From: a virus
DNA length: 63,593 nucleotides
Reading direction: 5' to 3' (one strand)
Virus record (IMG/VR): IMGVR_UViG_3300017917_001411
Span: 1 to 63,593 of that record
Part shown: piece by piece, positions 44,681 to 53,317 of the stretch
Numbering within the stretch: the first letter of the stretch is position 1
How the letters are laid out: each line of letters opens with the position of its first letter
Made by a program: the position numbers and the translations under genes
Notes under the pieces: model-generated
Database searches by the model: none
Seen by the model: only the letters and a program-made list of their open reading frames with translations
Told to the model about the DNA's origin: nothing

Positions 44681-46711
44681 ATGGCTGACGGAATTGACTC
44701 CCAAGAACTACAAGCACAAATGGACGCCTTGCGTCAGGCGATGCAAGGGCTGACCGCAGCCACCGACGACGATACCAAATCTAAAATGACCGCCAAAAAG
44801 GCAACAGCCGATTCGGTTAAAGCCATTGGTAGTTTTGCCAAAACTGTAGGCGAAGGCAATACAGAATTTAAATCATTTAACAAGATTATCGACACAGCCA
44901 CTGATGTTATGGCTGGGTTTGCTAAAGCTGTACCATTTTTAGGCGAAGGACTAGCCGCTAGTGTTAAAGCAGTTGGCGAAGCAAGTAAGTTTGTTGTTAA
45001 TCAACTTGATGCAACGTACAAAGCATTTGAAGATCTTGGCGAAGTAGGCGGACTAACTGCCAAGGGCATGACTGGACTCAACGAGCAGTTCTTACGCTCG
45101 GGTATGAGTTTGCAAGGGTTCCAGAAGACTGTTGTACAAAATGCACAAGCTCTAGCTAGATTTGCTGGATCAACCGGTGAAGGTGCAGAACAGTTTAGTA
45201 AAATTGTAGGATCAATTGCCACTACCGATGCAGGCGACCAACTACGTCGTTTGGGTATTGGCGCAGATAAAATTGGTGAAACTGTAGCCGGTTTTGTCAC
45301 ACGTGAAACACGACTAGGTCGCGCTCAACAAATGACACAAGACCAGTTGATTGCTGGCAGTGTACGTTATGCTAAAGAATTAGACGAGTTAAGCAAGCTC
45401 ACTGGTCAAAACAAAGACGCACTACAAAAGCAACAGGATGCCGCTTTAAGTGAAGCTCGTTTCCGTGCTCAAACTGAAAAGATGATTGAGCAAGGATTAG
45501 ATCCTACTGAATTAATCAACTTTCAAACAGCCGTAGCAAGTATCGCTCCGGGTATTGCTCAAGGTATTAGAGATTTATCTACAGGTGCAGCCACAACTGA
45601 TGCTGCTAAACAGTTAATAGTATCCACTGGTGGTGCCGCAACTGGTATTCTAGATCGATTAAAGCAAGGTGCTATTACTAGAGAACAAGCCGAAGTTGAA
45701 TTACAAGATGCATTAAAACGCAACAAGAAGTCCATGGTTGACCATGCGCAGGCAATTGGTAATGATAGTCAAGTGTTTACAGACTTGTCACAGTCAATTG
45801 ATTACATGAATGCCAAACGTGACAAAGAAGGCAAGTTAATTAAATCTACCCAGGATGCTCAAATAGCCGGTCAAGATGAATTAACTAACAAAACCGTTGA
45901 CGCTAAAAAACAATTAGAGTTAATGAATCGTAACATGTCCAATTTGGGTTTCCGTCTGTTACCAGCGGCGGCAACTGCGGTAGGTGCATTCACTGAAGCT
46001 CTCAACGAAGCAGTGGGTGTAATGTCCGAAAAATTGGGTATTAGCCTACCTGGCGTTGGTGGTACAAGTAAACAAAGAGGTGAGCGCAGACGAGCTGCCG
46101 CCGCAGGTCCTAAAGGGCAGGCATTACCAGAAGCAGGAACAGCAACTGAAGCTGATTACAAAGGACTGCGATTAAAAGGCGCAGAAGCCACAGCTGGCGG
46201 AACATCAGATCAACGATTAGTGGATTTAGCCTGGTTGATCCAAGACGCATTTGGTGCAGATATCAAATACTTCTCGGCATTTAACGACAAGTATCATATG
46301 GATAAAGACAGTGCTCACAACCGTGGTCGAGCACTTGACTTTGTTCTAAATGATCCAACAATGGCCGCATCTTTGGCTGATAGTGTTCGAGCACTTCCGG
46401 GTGTTAAGTATGTTAAAGATGAATACAATGACCCTAGTCCAAATTCAACTGGCGGACATATCCACGCAGAAATTTTGGCACGTAATGGATACAGCGGAAC
46501 ATTAAGTGGCCCAACAAGCGGATATCGTCCTAATTTGGTCATGCATGGTACTGAAACACTAACAGTACAACCTACTACAGGTGCCGCAGGTTCGGCTGCT
46601 ACAGCTGACACCAGCATACTTTCGGCACAATTGGACAAGCTCGAGGAGCTAGTTGGTGTTATGAAAACACAAGTATCAATAAGCAATAAGTTATTGTCAT
46701 ACCAAGGCTAG
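44681..46711 (+). CDS. Tape measure protein with M15-like peptidase domain
   Basis: 676 residues. Long helical, Ala/Gln/Lys-rich N-terminal two thirds (KAIGSFAKTVGEGNTEF, hydrophobic AVPFLGEGLAASV near residue 90, AGFVTRETRLGRAQQMTQDQ) fit a tail tape measure. Residues about 515-605 carry DSAHNRGRALDF (S-x-H-x-x-G-x-A-x-D) and GGHIHAEI (H-x-H), the zinc-binding pattern of M15/D-Ala-D-Ala-type peptidases, so the protein may cut peptidoglycan during DNA entry. A short C-terminal helix (LDKLEELVGVMKTQVSISNK) follows. Next to the gp26 frameshift pair, as tape measures are next to their chaperones in other phages. T4 gp29 is the functional equivalent; direct similarity was not established. Confidence 0.78.
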   Translation: MADGIDSQELQAQMDALRQAMQGLTAATDDDTKSKMTAKKATADSVKAIGSFAKTVGEGNTEFKSFNKIIDTATDVMAGFAKAVPFLGEGLAASVKAVGEASKFVVNQLDATYKAFEDLGEVGGLTAKGMTGLNEQFLRSGMSLQGFQKTVVQNAQALARFAGSTGEGAEQFSKIVGSIATTDAGDQLRRLGIGADKIGETVAGFVTRETRLGRAQQMTQDQLIAGSVRYAKELDELSKLTGQNKDALQKQQDAALSEARFRAQTEKMIEQGLDPTELINFQTAVASIAPGIAQGIRDLSTGAATTDAAKQLIVSTGGAATGILDRLKQGAITREQAEVELQDALKRNKKSMVDHAQAIGNDSQVFTDLSQSIDYMNAKRDKEGKLIKSTQDAQIAGQDELTNKTVDAKKQLELMNRNMSNLGFRLLPAAATAVGAFTEALNEAVGVMSEKLGISLPGVGGTSKQRGERRRAAAAGPKGQALPEAGTATEADYKGLRLKGAEATAGGTSDQRLVDLAWLIQDAFGADIKYFSAFNDKYHMDKDSAHNRGRALDFVLNDPTMAASLADSVRALPGVKYVKDEYNDPSPNSTGGHIHAEILARNGYSGTLSGPTSGYRPNLVMHGTETLTVQPTTGAAGSAATADTSILSAQLDKLEELVGVMKTQVSISNKLLSYQG

Positions 46712-46712
46712 C

Positions 46713-46720
46713 AATAAATA
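46713..46720 (+). promoter_or_regulatory. Late promoter-like AATAAATA
   Basis: AATAAATA seven bases before the ATG at 46728, right after the tape measure stop. No Shine-Dalgarno in the gap. Confidence 0.5.
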
Positions 46721-46727
46721 ATACACT

Positions 46728-47267
46728 ATGTCTTTCTATGTTTATCAATACATCAATGAGTTCGGTAATCCTTATTACATTGGAAAAGGTTCTGGACGAC
46801 GTATGCATGTAGAACATAAACATACCAAATTACCAGAAATTAACCGACGTATTATAGTTAAAGACGGACTTACAAATGATGAAGCTAAATCATTAGAAAA
46901 ACAGCTAATACAACAATATGGTAGAAAAGTTGATGGAGGGATTTTAGATAATATTAAAATCAATCAATGGGCATGCTATACTGGTTGGAAACATTCCGAT
47001 GAGACAAAACAAAAAATAAGCCTGGGTAATAAAGGAAAAAAAAGAACCCCCGAACAGCGTAAAAATTACAAAGGCACAACAACAACAAAAGAACATGCTG
47101 AAAAAGTAAGACAGGCAAATTTAGGTCGTGCCGATGATGGTAGATATGTTAAAATTGGATTAACAAAAAGTAAACAACGTTGGTACACCGACGGAAAAAA
47201 AACTATTATGGTAAATCCTGGTGATCAACCAGAAGGATTTCACCCAGGAAGAAAATTAAATGGCTGA
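46728..47267 (+). CDS. GIY-YIG homing endonuclease with NUMOD3-like repeats
   Basis: 179 residues. YVYQYINEFGNPYYIGKGSG is a GIY-YIG core with RRMHVEH following, and EAKSLEKQLIQQYG supplies the catalytic Glu. HSDETKQKISLGNKGKKRTP and KEHAEKVRQANLGR are NUMOD3-type DNA-binding repeats, and KQRWYTDGKKTIMVNPGDQP with EGFHPGRKLNG is the tail typical of these phage nucleases. It sits freestanding between the tape measure and portal genes and overlaps the portal start by eight bases. A mobile gene, probably targeting the allele without it near gp20. Confidence 0.88.
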   Translation: MSFYVYQYINEFGNPYYIGKGSGRRMHVEHKHTKLPEINRRIIVKDGLTNDEAKSLEKQLIQQYGRKVDGGILDNIKINQWACYTGWKHSDETKQKISLGNKGKKRTPEQRKNYKGTTTTKEHAEKVRQANLGRADDGRYVKIGLTKSKQRWYTDGKKTIMVNPGDQPEGFHPGRKLNG

Positions 47268-49095
47268 TTCAAACAACGGACGTAACGGACGCAACGGTGG
47301 GTGGCGAAAATATTTCAAGGTCGTTAATACTGGCGGCCAACTAAGTCCTATTTCGGGCTCAAATCAATTTGGTTTACCGGGCTACGGTAAAACAGGTACC
47401 GCCGGAGTTCAAGGTGGATCTAACTTATATGGCCACGCAGAAATGGCCTATCGCAATTATGCTAGCCGACTACCTGAAGTATATTCTGGACACCCAAACC
47501 GCATTGAACGTTACAACCAATATGAGAACATGGACTGTGACAGTGAGATTAATGCATGTTTGGATATTATCGCAGAATTTAGCACACAACTTAATGATGA
47601 TAACGAAACACCGTTTGAAGTTAAATTCTCAGACAAGCCAACAGATCACGAAGTTGAAATTATTAAAAAACAGTTAAAGCAGTGGGTTAAACTTAACAAA
47701 CTAGATCAACGTATTTTTAAATTGTTTCGTAATGCCATCAAATACGGTGATCAGGTATTCATTCGTGACCCTGAAACATTTGAAATGTACTGGGTTGACA
47801 TGACTAAAGTTAGCCGAATTATTGTCAACGAAAGCGAAGGCAAGCGTCCTGAGCAGTATGTTGTTCGCGACATCAATCCTAACTTCCAAAATTTAACAGT
47901 AGCCGCAAAAACTACCAATGACTTTGTGACCAATCCTAGTGTTGGATCAATTACCAATCAGGGTAATTACACAGCACCTAGTGGTAGTCAAGGACTTGTA
48001 GGTAACAGTCGTTTTGCTCGTGCTATGAACGAAACAACCATTGATGCCAAGCATGTGGTTCATTTAAGTTTAAGTGACGGTTTGGATATATTCTGGCCAT
48101 TTGGACAATCAATCCTAGAAAACATTTTTAAAGTTTACAAGCAAAAAGAATTGCTCGAAGACGCTGTGTTAATCTATCGTGTACAACGTGCTCCAGAACG
48201 CAGAGTCTTTAAGATTGACGTGGGTAACATGCCCAGCCATATGGCCATGGCTTTTGTGGAACGTGTTAAAAACGAAATGCACCAACGTCGTATTCCTACA
48301 TACTCAGGTGGCGGACAAAATATGGTTGATGCCACATACAATCCGTTGTCAATTAACGAAGATTTCTTCTTTCCTCAAACTGCTGAAGGTCGTGGATCAA
48401 CTGTTGATACATTACCAGGTGGTCAGAATTTAGGTGAAATTGACGACTTAAAATATTTTAATAACAAAATGGCACGTGGTTTGCGTGTGCCATCAAGTTA
48501 TTTGCCCACTGGCCCGGATGACAGTGATCGTGCATTAAATGACGGACGTGTGGGCACAGCACTTATTCAAGAATTCCGCTTTAATCAATATTGTGAACGT
48601 TTGCAAAACTTAATTGTACAAAAATTAGATGATGAATTTAAGATGTTCTTGCGTTGGAGAGGCTTTAATATTGACGCAGGATTGTTTAGTATTCAATTTT
48701 GCGAGCCACAAAACTTTGCCAGCTATCGCCAAGCTGAAATGGATACAAGCCGTGTAAACACATTTACGTCTCTTGAACCATTGCCGTACATGAGCAAACG
48801 TTTCTTACTCAAACGTTATCTTGGCTTAACTGAAGATGAAATTGTTGAAAACGAACAACTGTGGAAAGAAGAGCGAGATCAGCCAGAATTACAAACTACA
48901 CAGGGACAAGATCTACGTTCCATTGGTATTACACCAGCAGGCATAGAATCTGACATTACTACCGGAGAAGAACTAGCCGGCGGTATGGAAGCCGCAGGAG
49001 TACCAGGTGGTGCACCTGCAGGCGGTGGATTAGGTGGAGGAGCACCAGGCGGAGTAACACCTGTGGCACCTCCTCCAGCGGTGCCAGGAATATAA
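47260..49095 (+). CDS. 20: Portal protein gp20-like
   Basis: 611 residues (T4: 524). Clear gp20 blocks: YASRLPEVYSGHPNRIERYN, YENMDCDSEINACLDIIAEF, FRNAIKYGDQVFIRD, YRVQRAPERRVFKIDVGNMP, and KMARGLRVPSSYLPTGPDDS. Forms the dodecameric ring at the head vertex for DNA packaging and tail joining. The C-terminus is a Gly/Pro/Ala-rich tail (EAAGVPGGAPAGGGLGGG) of no known function. The start lies inside the end of the homing endonuclease gene. Confidence 0.97.
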   Translation: MADSNNGRNGRNGGWRKYFKVVNTGGQLSPISGSNQFGLPGYGKTGTAGVQGGSNLYGHAEMAYRNYASRLPEVYSGHPNRIERYNQYENMDCDSEINACLDIIAEFSTQLNDDNETPFEVKFSDKPTDHEVEIIKKQLKQWVKLNKLDQRIFKLFRNAIKYGDQVFIRDPETFEMYWVDMTKVSRIIVNESEGKRPEQYVVRDINPNFQNLTVAAKTTNDFVTNPSVGSITNQGNYTAPSGSQGLVGNSRFARAMNETTIDAKHVVHLSLSDGLDIFWPFGQSILENIFKVYKQKELLEDAVLIYRVQRAPERRVFKIDVGNMPSHMAMAFVERVKNEMHQRRIPTYSGGGQNMVDATYNPLSINEDFFFPQTAEGRGSTVDTLPGGQNLGEIDDLKYFNNKMARGLRVPSSYLPTGPDDSDRALNDGRVGTALIQEFRFNQYCERLQNLIVQKLDDEFKMFLRWRGFNIDAGLFSIQFCEPQNFASYRQAEMDTSRVNTFTSLEPLPYMSKRFLLKRYLGLTEDEIVENEQLWKEERDQPELQTTQGQDLRSIGITPAGIESDITTGEELAGGMEAAGVPGGAPAGGGLGGGAPGGVTPVAPPPAVPGI

Positions 49096-49098
49096 ATA
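49091..49098 (+). promoter_or_regulatory. Late promoter TATAAATA overlapping the gp20 stop
   Basis: Perfect TATAAATA containing the gp20 TAA, four bases before the ATG at 49103, without a Shine-Dalgarno. Confidence 0.65.
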
Positions 49099-49102
49099 CA
49101 GT

Positions 49103-49324
49103 ATGATCCTTAATGAATTATACGAACGTAGCCCAGAAGCTTATCAAGATTTAAGTCAAGATAATAGCCAACCTCAACTGGGCGATTTGCGTAAAACACG
49201 TTTGACCTTACGTCAGATACGTAAATTGCGTCAAATGAATGATGTTAGAACGTATGAGTATAAAGAAAAATTAAAAGAAATTAAGAAACAATATTCGCCT
49301 CCAGCGGCTCCGCCTGGATTATAA
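49103..49324 (+). CDS. Small head-module protein (gp67 position)
   Basis: 73 residues, basic and helical: LGDLRKTRLTLRQIRKLRQM then NDVRTYEYKEKLKEIKKQYS and a Pro-rich tail. It lies between gp20 and the acidic scaffold-like protein, where T4 has gene 67 (prohead core). Similar small proteins sit here in other T4-like aquatic phages. Role as a prohead core component is inferred from position. Confidence 0.7.
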   Translation: MILNELYERSPEAYQDLSQDNSQPQLGDLRKTRLTLRQIRKLRQMNDVRTYEYKEKLKEIKKQYSPPAAPPGL

Positions 49325-49334
49325 AAATCTTATC

Positions 49335-49358
49335 AAAACCGCCAAAAAGGCGGTTTTT
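49335..49358 (+). terminator. Factor-independent terminator
   Basis: AAAACCGCC / GGCGGTTTT stem of nine bases with AAAAA loop, followed by one more T and CC. Ends the gp20 transcript before the late box of the next gene. Confidence 0.85.
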
Positions 49359-49390
49359 CCACACTTAAAGTACCAATATTTTGAATTATA

Positions 49391-49398
49391 TGTAAATA
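49391..49398 (+). promoter_or_regulatory. Late promoter-like TGTAAATA
   Basis: TGTAAATA 30 bases before the ATG at 49429, followed by a strong AAGGAG ribosome site (49418-49423). Would drive the scaffold, protease and capsid genes. Confidence 0.6.
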
Positions 49399-49428
49399 TT
49401 TCTACGAGCCATACCTTAAGGAGAAATT

Positions 49429-50295
49429 ATGACATCGAAATTTGAACAGTTGATCGAATATGTGATCAATGATGAAGAACAGAAAGCCCGCGAGCTTTTC
49501 CACGACATCGTGGTAGAAAAATCACGTGAAATCTACGAGAACTTGATGAATGAAGAATCTGAAGAAGATTTGGATGAAGCCAAGGAAGAAGATGACGAAG
49601 GTGAAGAATTAGACGAAGCTAAAGAAGAAGACGACGAAGGCGAAGAGCTTGACGAATCCGAAGAAGACGTTGAAGAAAGCATTGGTGGTGACGCTAGCCA
49701 AGGTTTAATTGACGACGTTGAAATGGAAGAAGAAGGCATGAGCGAAGGCGAAGAAGAGGAAGAGTCTGGTGAAGACTTGGAAGACCGCGTTGTTGACTTA
49801 GAAGACAAGTTAGACGAATTAATGGCTGAATTTGAAGCCTTAATGGGTGCTGAAGAAGAAGAGCACAGCGACTTAGGCGCAATGGGCGGTGACGAGCTAG
49901 AAATGGACGACACAGCTGAATTTGACGACGGTGAAGGCGAAGAAGAAGTTGAGTTTGATGAACTTAGCGAAAACGTAAGTCTTGACAAAGCTCCAGAGCC
50001 AGTACGTTCTGAGCAAGCTTCAATTAACAAGAAATCTACTGTTGCATTTAATAGTGGTGCAGCCGGTATGGAAGGTAAGCCAGTTAAAGAAACTGGTGCT
50101 ACTAACAAAAACCCAGACGGTACAGCCGCTAACAAAGGCGAGCCAAATGAGTACAAAAAAGGCGAAACAACTGTTCCACACGCTGGTAAGTTCCAAAATG
50201 TTCCAGGCGGTGACAAGAAGTTAGGCCCAGCTACTAAGCCACATTTGGCACAAGCTACAGGTGTTAATACAAAGACACCATTTCCTAAAGGCTAA
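49429..50295 (+). CDS. Acidic prohead core protein (gp68-like)
   Basis: 288 residues. The N-terminus FEQLIEYVINDEEQKARELF with HDIVVEKSREIYENLM is typical of the prohead core protein next to gp21 in T4-like phages. Residues 44-185 are extremely acidic with a doubled DEAKEEDDEGEEL unit. The C-terminal 90 residues are basic and flexible (Lys, Asn, Gly). An acidic core with a processed tail fits a scaffold component cut by gp21. Strong AAGGAG site. Assignment to gp68 rests on position and N-terminus. Confidence 0.75.
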   Translation: MTSKFEQLIEYVINDEEQKARELFHDIVVEKSREIYENLMNEESEEDLDEAKEEDDEGEELDEAKEEDDEGEELDESEEDVEESIGGDASQGLIDDVEMEEEGMSEGEEEEESGEDLEDRVVDLEDKLDELMAEFEALMGAEEEEHSDLGAMGGDELEMDDTAEFDDGEGEEEVEFDELSENVSLDKAPEPVRSEQASINKKSTVAFNSGAAGMEGKPVKETGATNKNPDGTAANKGEPNEYKKGETTVPHAGKFQNVPGGDKKLGPATKPHLAQATGVNTKTPFPKG

Positions 50296-50304
50296 TTGAG
50301 AGAT

Positions 50305-50940
50305 ATGGCTCGATATCTACAAGAACATCTAAGCTTCACTCAAGCACAGGCGCAAGTCTTGCTTGAGGAAGCCGCTGATGGATCAGGTAAGAACTTATAT
50401 CTCAAGGGTATCTGTATCGAAGGCGGTGTTCGCAACGCTAACGAACGTGTATATCCAGTCAATGAAATCGCAAAAGCCGTAGATACAATTAATGAGCAAA
50501 TTTCCAGTGGTCACAGTGTTTTAGGTGAAGTCGATCACCCAGATGATTTGAAAATTAACTTGGATCGTGTAAGCCACATGATTGAAAAAATGTGGATGGA
50601 CGGCCCAGCAGGTTTTGGAAAATTAAAGATTCTACCAACACCAATGGGTGAGCTAGTTAAGACTATGCTCACAAGCGGTGTTAAATTAGGTGTTTCCAGT
50701 CGTGGATCAGGTAATGTCGACGACCGAACAGGACATGTCAGTGACTTTGAAATTGTCACTGTTGATGTAGTCGCTCAACCCAGTGCTCCAAACGCATATC
50801 CAAAAGCAATTTATGAAGGTCTTCTTAACATGAAGCACGGTCATAAAGTGTTAGAGATGGCCAAGGATGGGAAGAGTGATAAGGTACAGAGATATTTGAA
50901 AGCTGAAGTAATGAGGCTTATCAAGGATCTCAAAATCTAA
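50305..50940 (+). CDS. 21: Prohead protease gp21-like
   Basis: 211 residues, like T4 gp21 (212). GKNLYLKGICIEGGVRNANE, RVYPVNEIAKAV, and GEVDHPDD (catalytic His near residue 78) followed by GVKLGVSSRGSG (catalytic Ser near 131) match the herpesvirus-assemblin-like fold. It matures the prohead by cutting core and capsid proteins after Glu. The ATG at 50305 is preferred; a TTG at 50296 directly follows the preceding stop. Confidence 0.95.
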   Translation: MARYLQEHLSFTQAQAQVLLEEAADGSGKNLYLKGICIEGGVRNANERVYPVNEIAKAVDTINEQISSGHSVLGEVDHPDDLKINLDRVSHMIEKMWMDGPAGFGKLKILPTPMGELVKTMLTSGVKLGVSSRGSGNVDDRTGHVSDFEIVTVDVVAQPSAPNAYPKAIYEGLLNMKHGHKVLEMAKDGKSDKVQRYLKAEVMRLIKDLKI

Positions 50941-50952
50941 GGAGAAATAAGC

Positions 50953-52041
50953 ATGTTAGATGCTATGAAACCATTATTAGATAGCGACTTGATTTCTGAG
51001 GATGCGAAAGCTGAAATCAACGAAGCTTGGGAAAACAAGCTAGTTGAAGCCAAAGAGCAAGCTCGTGCAGAACTCCGCGAGGAATTTGCACAACGCTATG
51101 AGCATGATAAAAAAGTAATGGTGGAAGCCTTGGATCGCATGGTATCAGAAGGTTTGAACGCAGAGATTGAAGCTATCCGTGTTGAAAAAGCACAGTTAGA
51201 AGAAGATCGTGTTAACGGCCAAAAGAAACTACAAGAATCTGCCGCAAAGTTTAACGACTTTATGGTTAAGAAACTTGCAGAAGAAATTGGCGAATTGCGT
51301 AAAGACCGTAAAGCACACAACGAAGGCCTTGAGAAATTAGAAGGCTTTATCGTTCATGCTTTAGCTCGCGAAATTCAAGAATTTGCACAAGACAAACAAG
51401 ACGTTGTTGAAACTAAAGTTCGTTTGGTGCGTGAAGCTCGTGAGAAACTTGAGACATTAAAAGCTCGATTCGTTGCTGAATCTAGCCAGAAGATGGCTCA
51501 GGCTGTTAGCCAGCATCTCAAGACTGAACTTAGTCAATTGAAAGAAGACATTAAAGTTGCTCGTGAGAACAATTTTGGTCGTCGCATTTTTGAAGCATAT
51601 GCTAGTGAATTTGGTGCTACTCATTTAAATGAGAAAGCAGAAGTTCGCAAGTTGCAAGACATGATTGCTAACAAAGACAAACAATTGGCCGAGGCCACTC
51701 AAACTCTTACTAAAGCTAAAACTTTAGTAGAGTCAAAAGAACGCGAAATACGTATTATCAAAGAATCCAACGAGCGTCAAGCTACAATGGATGATTTATT
51801 GCGCCCTCTCAACGCAGAGAAGCAAGAAGTTATGCGTAATTTGTTAGAAAGCGTTCAAACTTCACGTTTGAAAAATGCTTTCGAAAAGTATCTACCAGCT
51901 GTCCTAGAAGACCGCTCAGCAAAAGCTAAAAAAGTAATTGTTGAGAGTGTTGCCGAAGTCACTGGCGATAAATCTGTTCGTGTACAAACCGAAGAAGATA
52001 GCAGTAATGTTATCGACCTCAAGCGTTTGGCAGGACTGTAA
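50953..52041 (+). CDS. 22: Prohead scaffold protein gp22-like
   Basis: 362 residues, long coiled coil with alternating Glu/Lys/Arg/Gln (KLVEAKEQARAELREEFAQR; KQLAEATQTLTKAKTLV). The C-terminus TMDDLLRPLNAEKQEVMRNL, LLESVQTSRLKNAFEKYLPA is a gp22 signature. Forms the core on which the capsid shell assembles and is then digested by gp21. GGAG site nine bases before the ATG. Confidence 0.95.
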   Translation: MLDAMKPLLDSDLISEDAKAEINEAWENKLVEAKEQARAELREEFAQRYEHDKKVMVEALDRMVSEGLNAEIEAIRVEKAQLEEDRVNGQKKLQESAAKFNDFMVKKLAEEIGELRKDRKAHNEGLEKLEGFIVHALAREIQEFAQDKQDVVETKVRLVREAREKLETLKARFVAESSQKMAQAVSQHLKTELSQLKEDIKVARENNFGRRIFEAYASEFGATHLNEKAEVRKLQDMIANKDKQLAEATQTLTKAKTLVESKEREIRIIKESNERQATMDDLLRPLNAEKQEVMRNLLESVQTSRLKNAFEKYLPAVLEDRSAKAKKVIVESVAEVTGDKSVRVQTEEDSSNVIDLKRLAGL

Positions 52042-52065
52042 TTTTATAAGGTAAAGGAGACTTAA

Positions 52066-53262
52066 ATGTCACAACAATTATTAGAAAGTCGCTGGGACGA
52101 AACCAAACAAGCCTTGTTAGAAGGTTTGAATGGTACTAAGCGCAACTCAATGAATGTAATTCTTGAGAATACTCGTAAGTACTTGTCAGAAGCCGCTTCA
52201 AGTGGTTCTACAGCATCTGGTAACATCGCTACATTAAACCGTGTGATTCTGCCAGTTATTCGACGTGTAATGCCAACAGTTATTGCTAACGAGTTGGTTG
52301 GTGTTCAGCCTATGACTGGTCCAGTTGGCCAGATCCATACATTACGTGTTCGTTATGCTCAGTCATTGACAGACACATCTGCTGCCGCTACTAGCGTAAC
52401 AGCAGGTCAAGAAGCATTGTCACCATTCACAATCGCTACTGCTTATTCTACTGTTCCACAAGCAACAACTAGCACAAGCACATACGGTGGTGGTAACACA
52501 GCTACAATGGAAGGTACAGGCGGTAAGCAAATTTCTGTACAAATCTTGAAACAGGCTGTTGAAGCCAAAACTCGTAAGTTACAAGCACGTTGGACTTTCG
52601 AATCTGCTCAAGATGCACAAGCTATGCATGGTATTGACGTTGAAGCAGAAATTATGGCTGCTTTGGCTCAAGAGATCACAGCTGAAATCGACCAAGAGAT
52701 CCTCTTGTCGTTGCGTACATTAGCAAGCACAGAGTACACATACAACCAAGCTACAGTATCTGGTACAGCTACATTCGTTGGTGACGAACATGCCGCTTTG
52801 GCTGTTTTGATCAACCGTGTTGCTAACTTGATCGCTCAGCGTACACGTCGTGGCGCTGGTAACTGGGCTGTTGTTAGTTCAGCTGCGTTGACAGTATTGC
52901 AATCTGCTACAACTTCAGCATTTGCTCGCACAACAGAAGGTACTTTCGAAGCTCCTACAAACACTAAGTTTGTTGGTACATTGAACGGTGCTATGCGTGT
53001 TTTCGTAGACAGCTATGCACAAGACACTACTCCAGTGTTAGTAGGTTATAAGGGTTCTAGCGAAGCTGATGCAGCCGCGTTCTACTGCCCATATATTCCT
53101 TTGATGAGCTCTGGTGTTGTTCTTGACCCAACAACATTCGAACCAGTAGTAAGCTTCATGACACGTTACGGTTATGTTGAGTTGACAAACACAGCATCAT
53201 CGTTCGGTAATGCTGCCGACTACCTAGGTGAGATTGCTGTTCAGAACTTGAGCTTCAGCTAA
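52066..53262 (+). CDS. 23: Major capsid protein gp23-like
   Basis: 398 residues, shorter than T4 gp23 (521). HK97-fold gp23 signatures: LPVIRRVMPTVIANELVGVQ, PMTGPVGQIHTLRVRYAQ, and FESAQDAQAMHGIDVEAEIM. A gp21-type site (L-x-E) at YLSE|AASS would remove the first 42 residues. Strong AAAGGAGA site; a terminator follows. Shorter than T4 mainly because of fewer insertions. Confidence 0.97.
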   Translation: MSQQLLESRWDETKQALLEGLNGTKRNSMNVILENTRKYLSEAASSGSTASGNIATLNRVILPVIRRVMPTVIANELVGVQPMTGPVGQIHTLRVRYAQSLTDTSAAATSVTAGQEALSPFTIATAYSTVPQATTSTSTYGGGNTATMEGTGGKQISVQILKQAVEAKTRKLQARWTFESAQDAQAMHGIDVEAEIMAALAQEITAEIDQEILLSLRTLASTEYTYNQATVSGTATFVGDEHAALAVLINRVANLIAQRTRRGAGNWAVVSSAALTVLQSATTSAFARTTEGTFEAPTNTKFVGTLNGAMRVFVDSYAQDTTPVLVGYKGSSEADAAAFYCPYIPLMSSGVVLDPTTFEPVVSFMTRYGYVELTNTASSFGNAADYLGEIAVQNLSFS

Positions 53263-53288
53263 TCAACCCCAGGGATGGGAAGGTTCAG

Positions 53289-53314
53289 AAACCCGCTTCG
53301 GCGGGTTTTTGTTT
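53289..53314 (+). terminator. UUCG-loop terminator after gp23
   Basis: AAACCCGC, loop TTCG, GCGGGTTT, then TTGTTT. Ends the head operon. On the other strand it is not followed by T residues, so it is probably one-directional. Confidence 0.9.
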
Positions 53315-53317
53315 GGC

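Noticed and set aside
49533-50216. 227-codon minus-strand Ser-rich ORF
   Set aside because: Antisense of the Glu/Asp-rich core protein; GAA and GAG codons read backward as Ser/Leu. No ribosome site or homology.
53289-53314. Bidirectional terminator for gp23 and the convergent TPR gene
   Set aside because: The minus-strand side is followed by CTGAACC instead of T residues; kept as one-directional.
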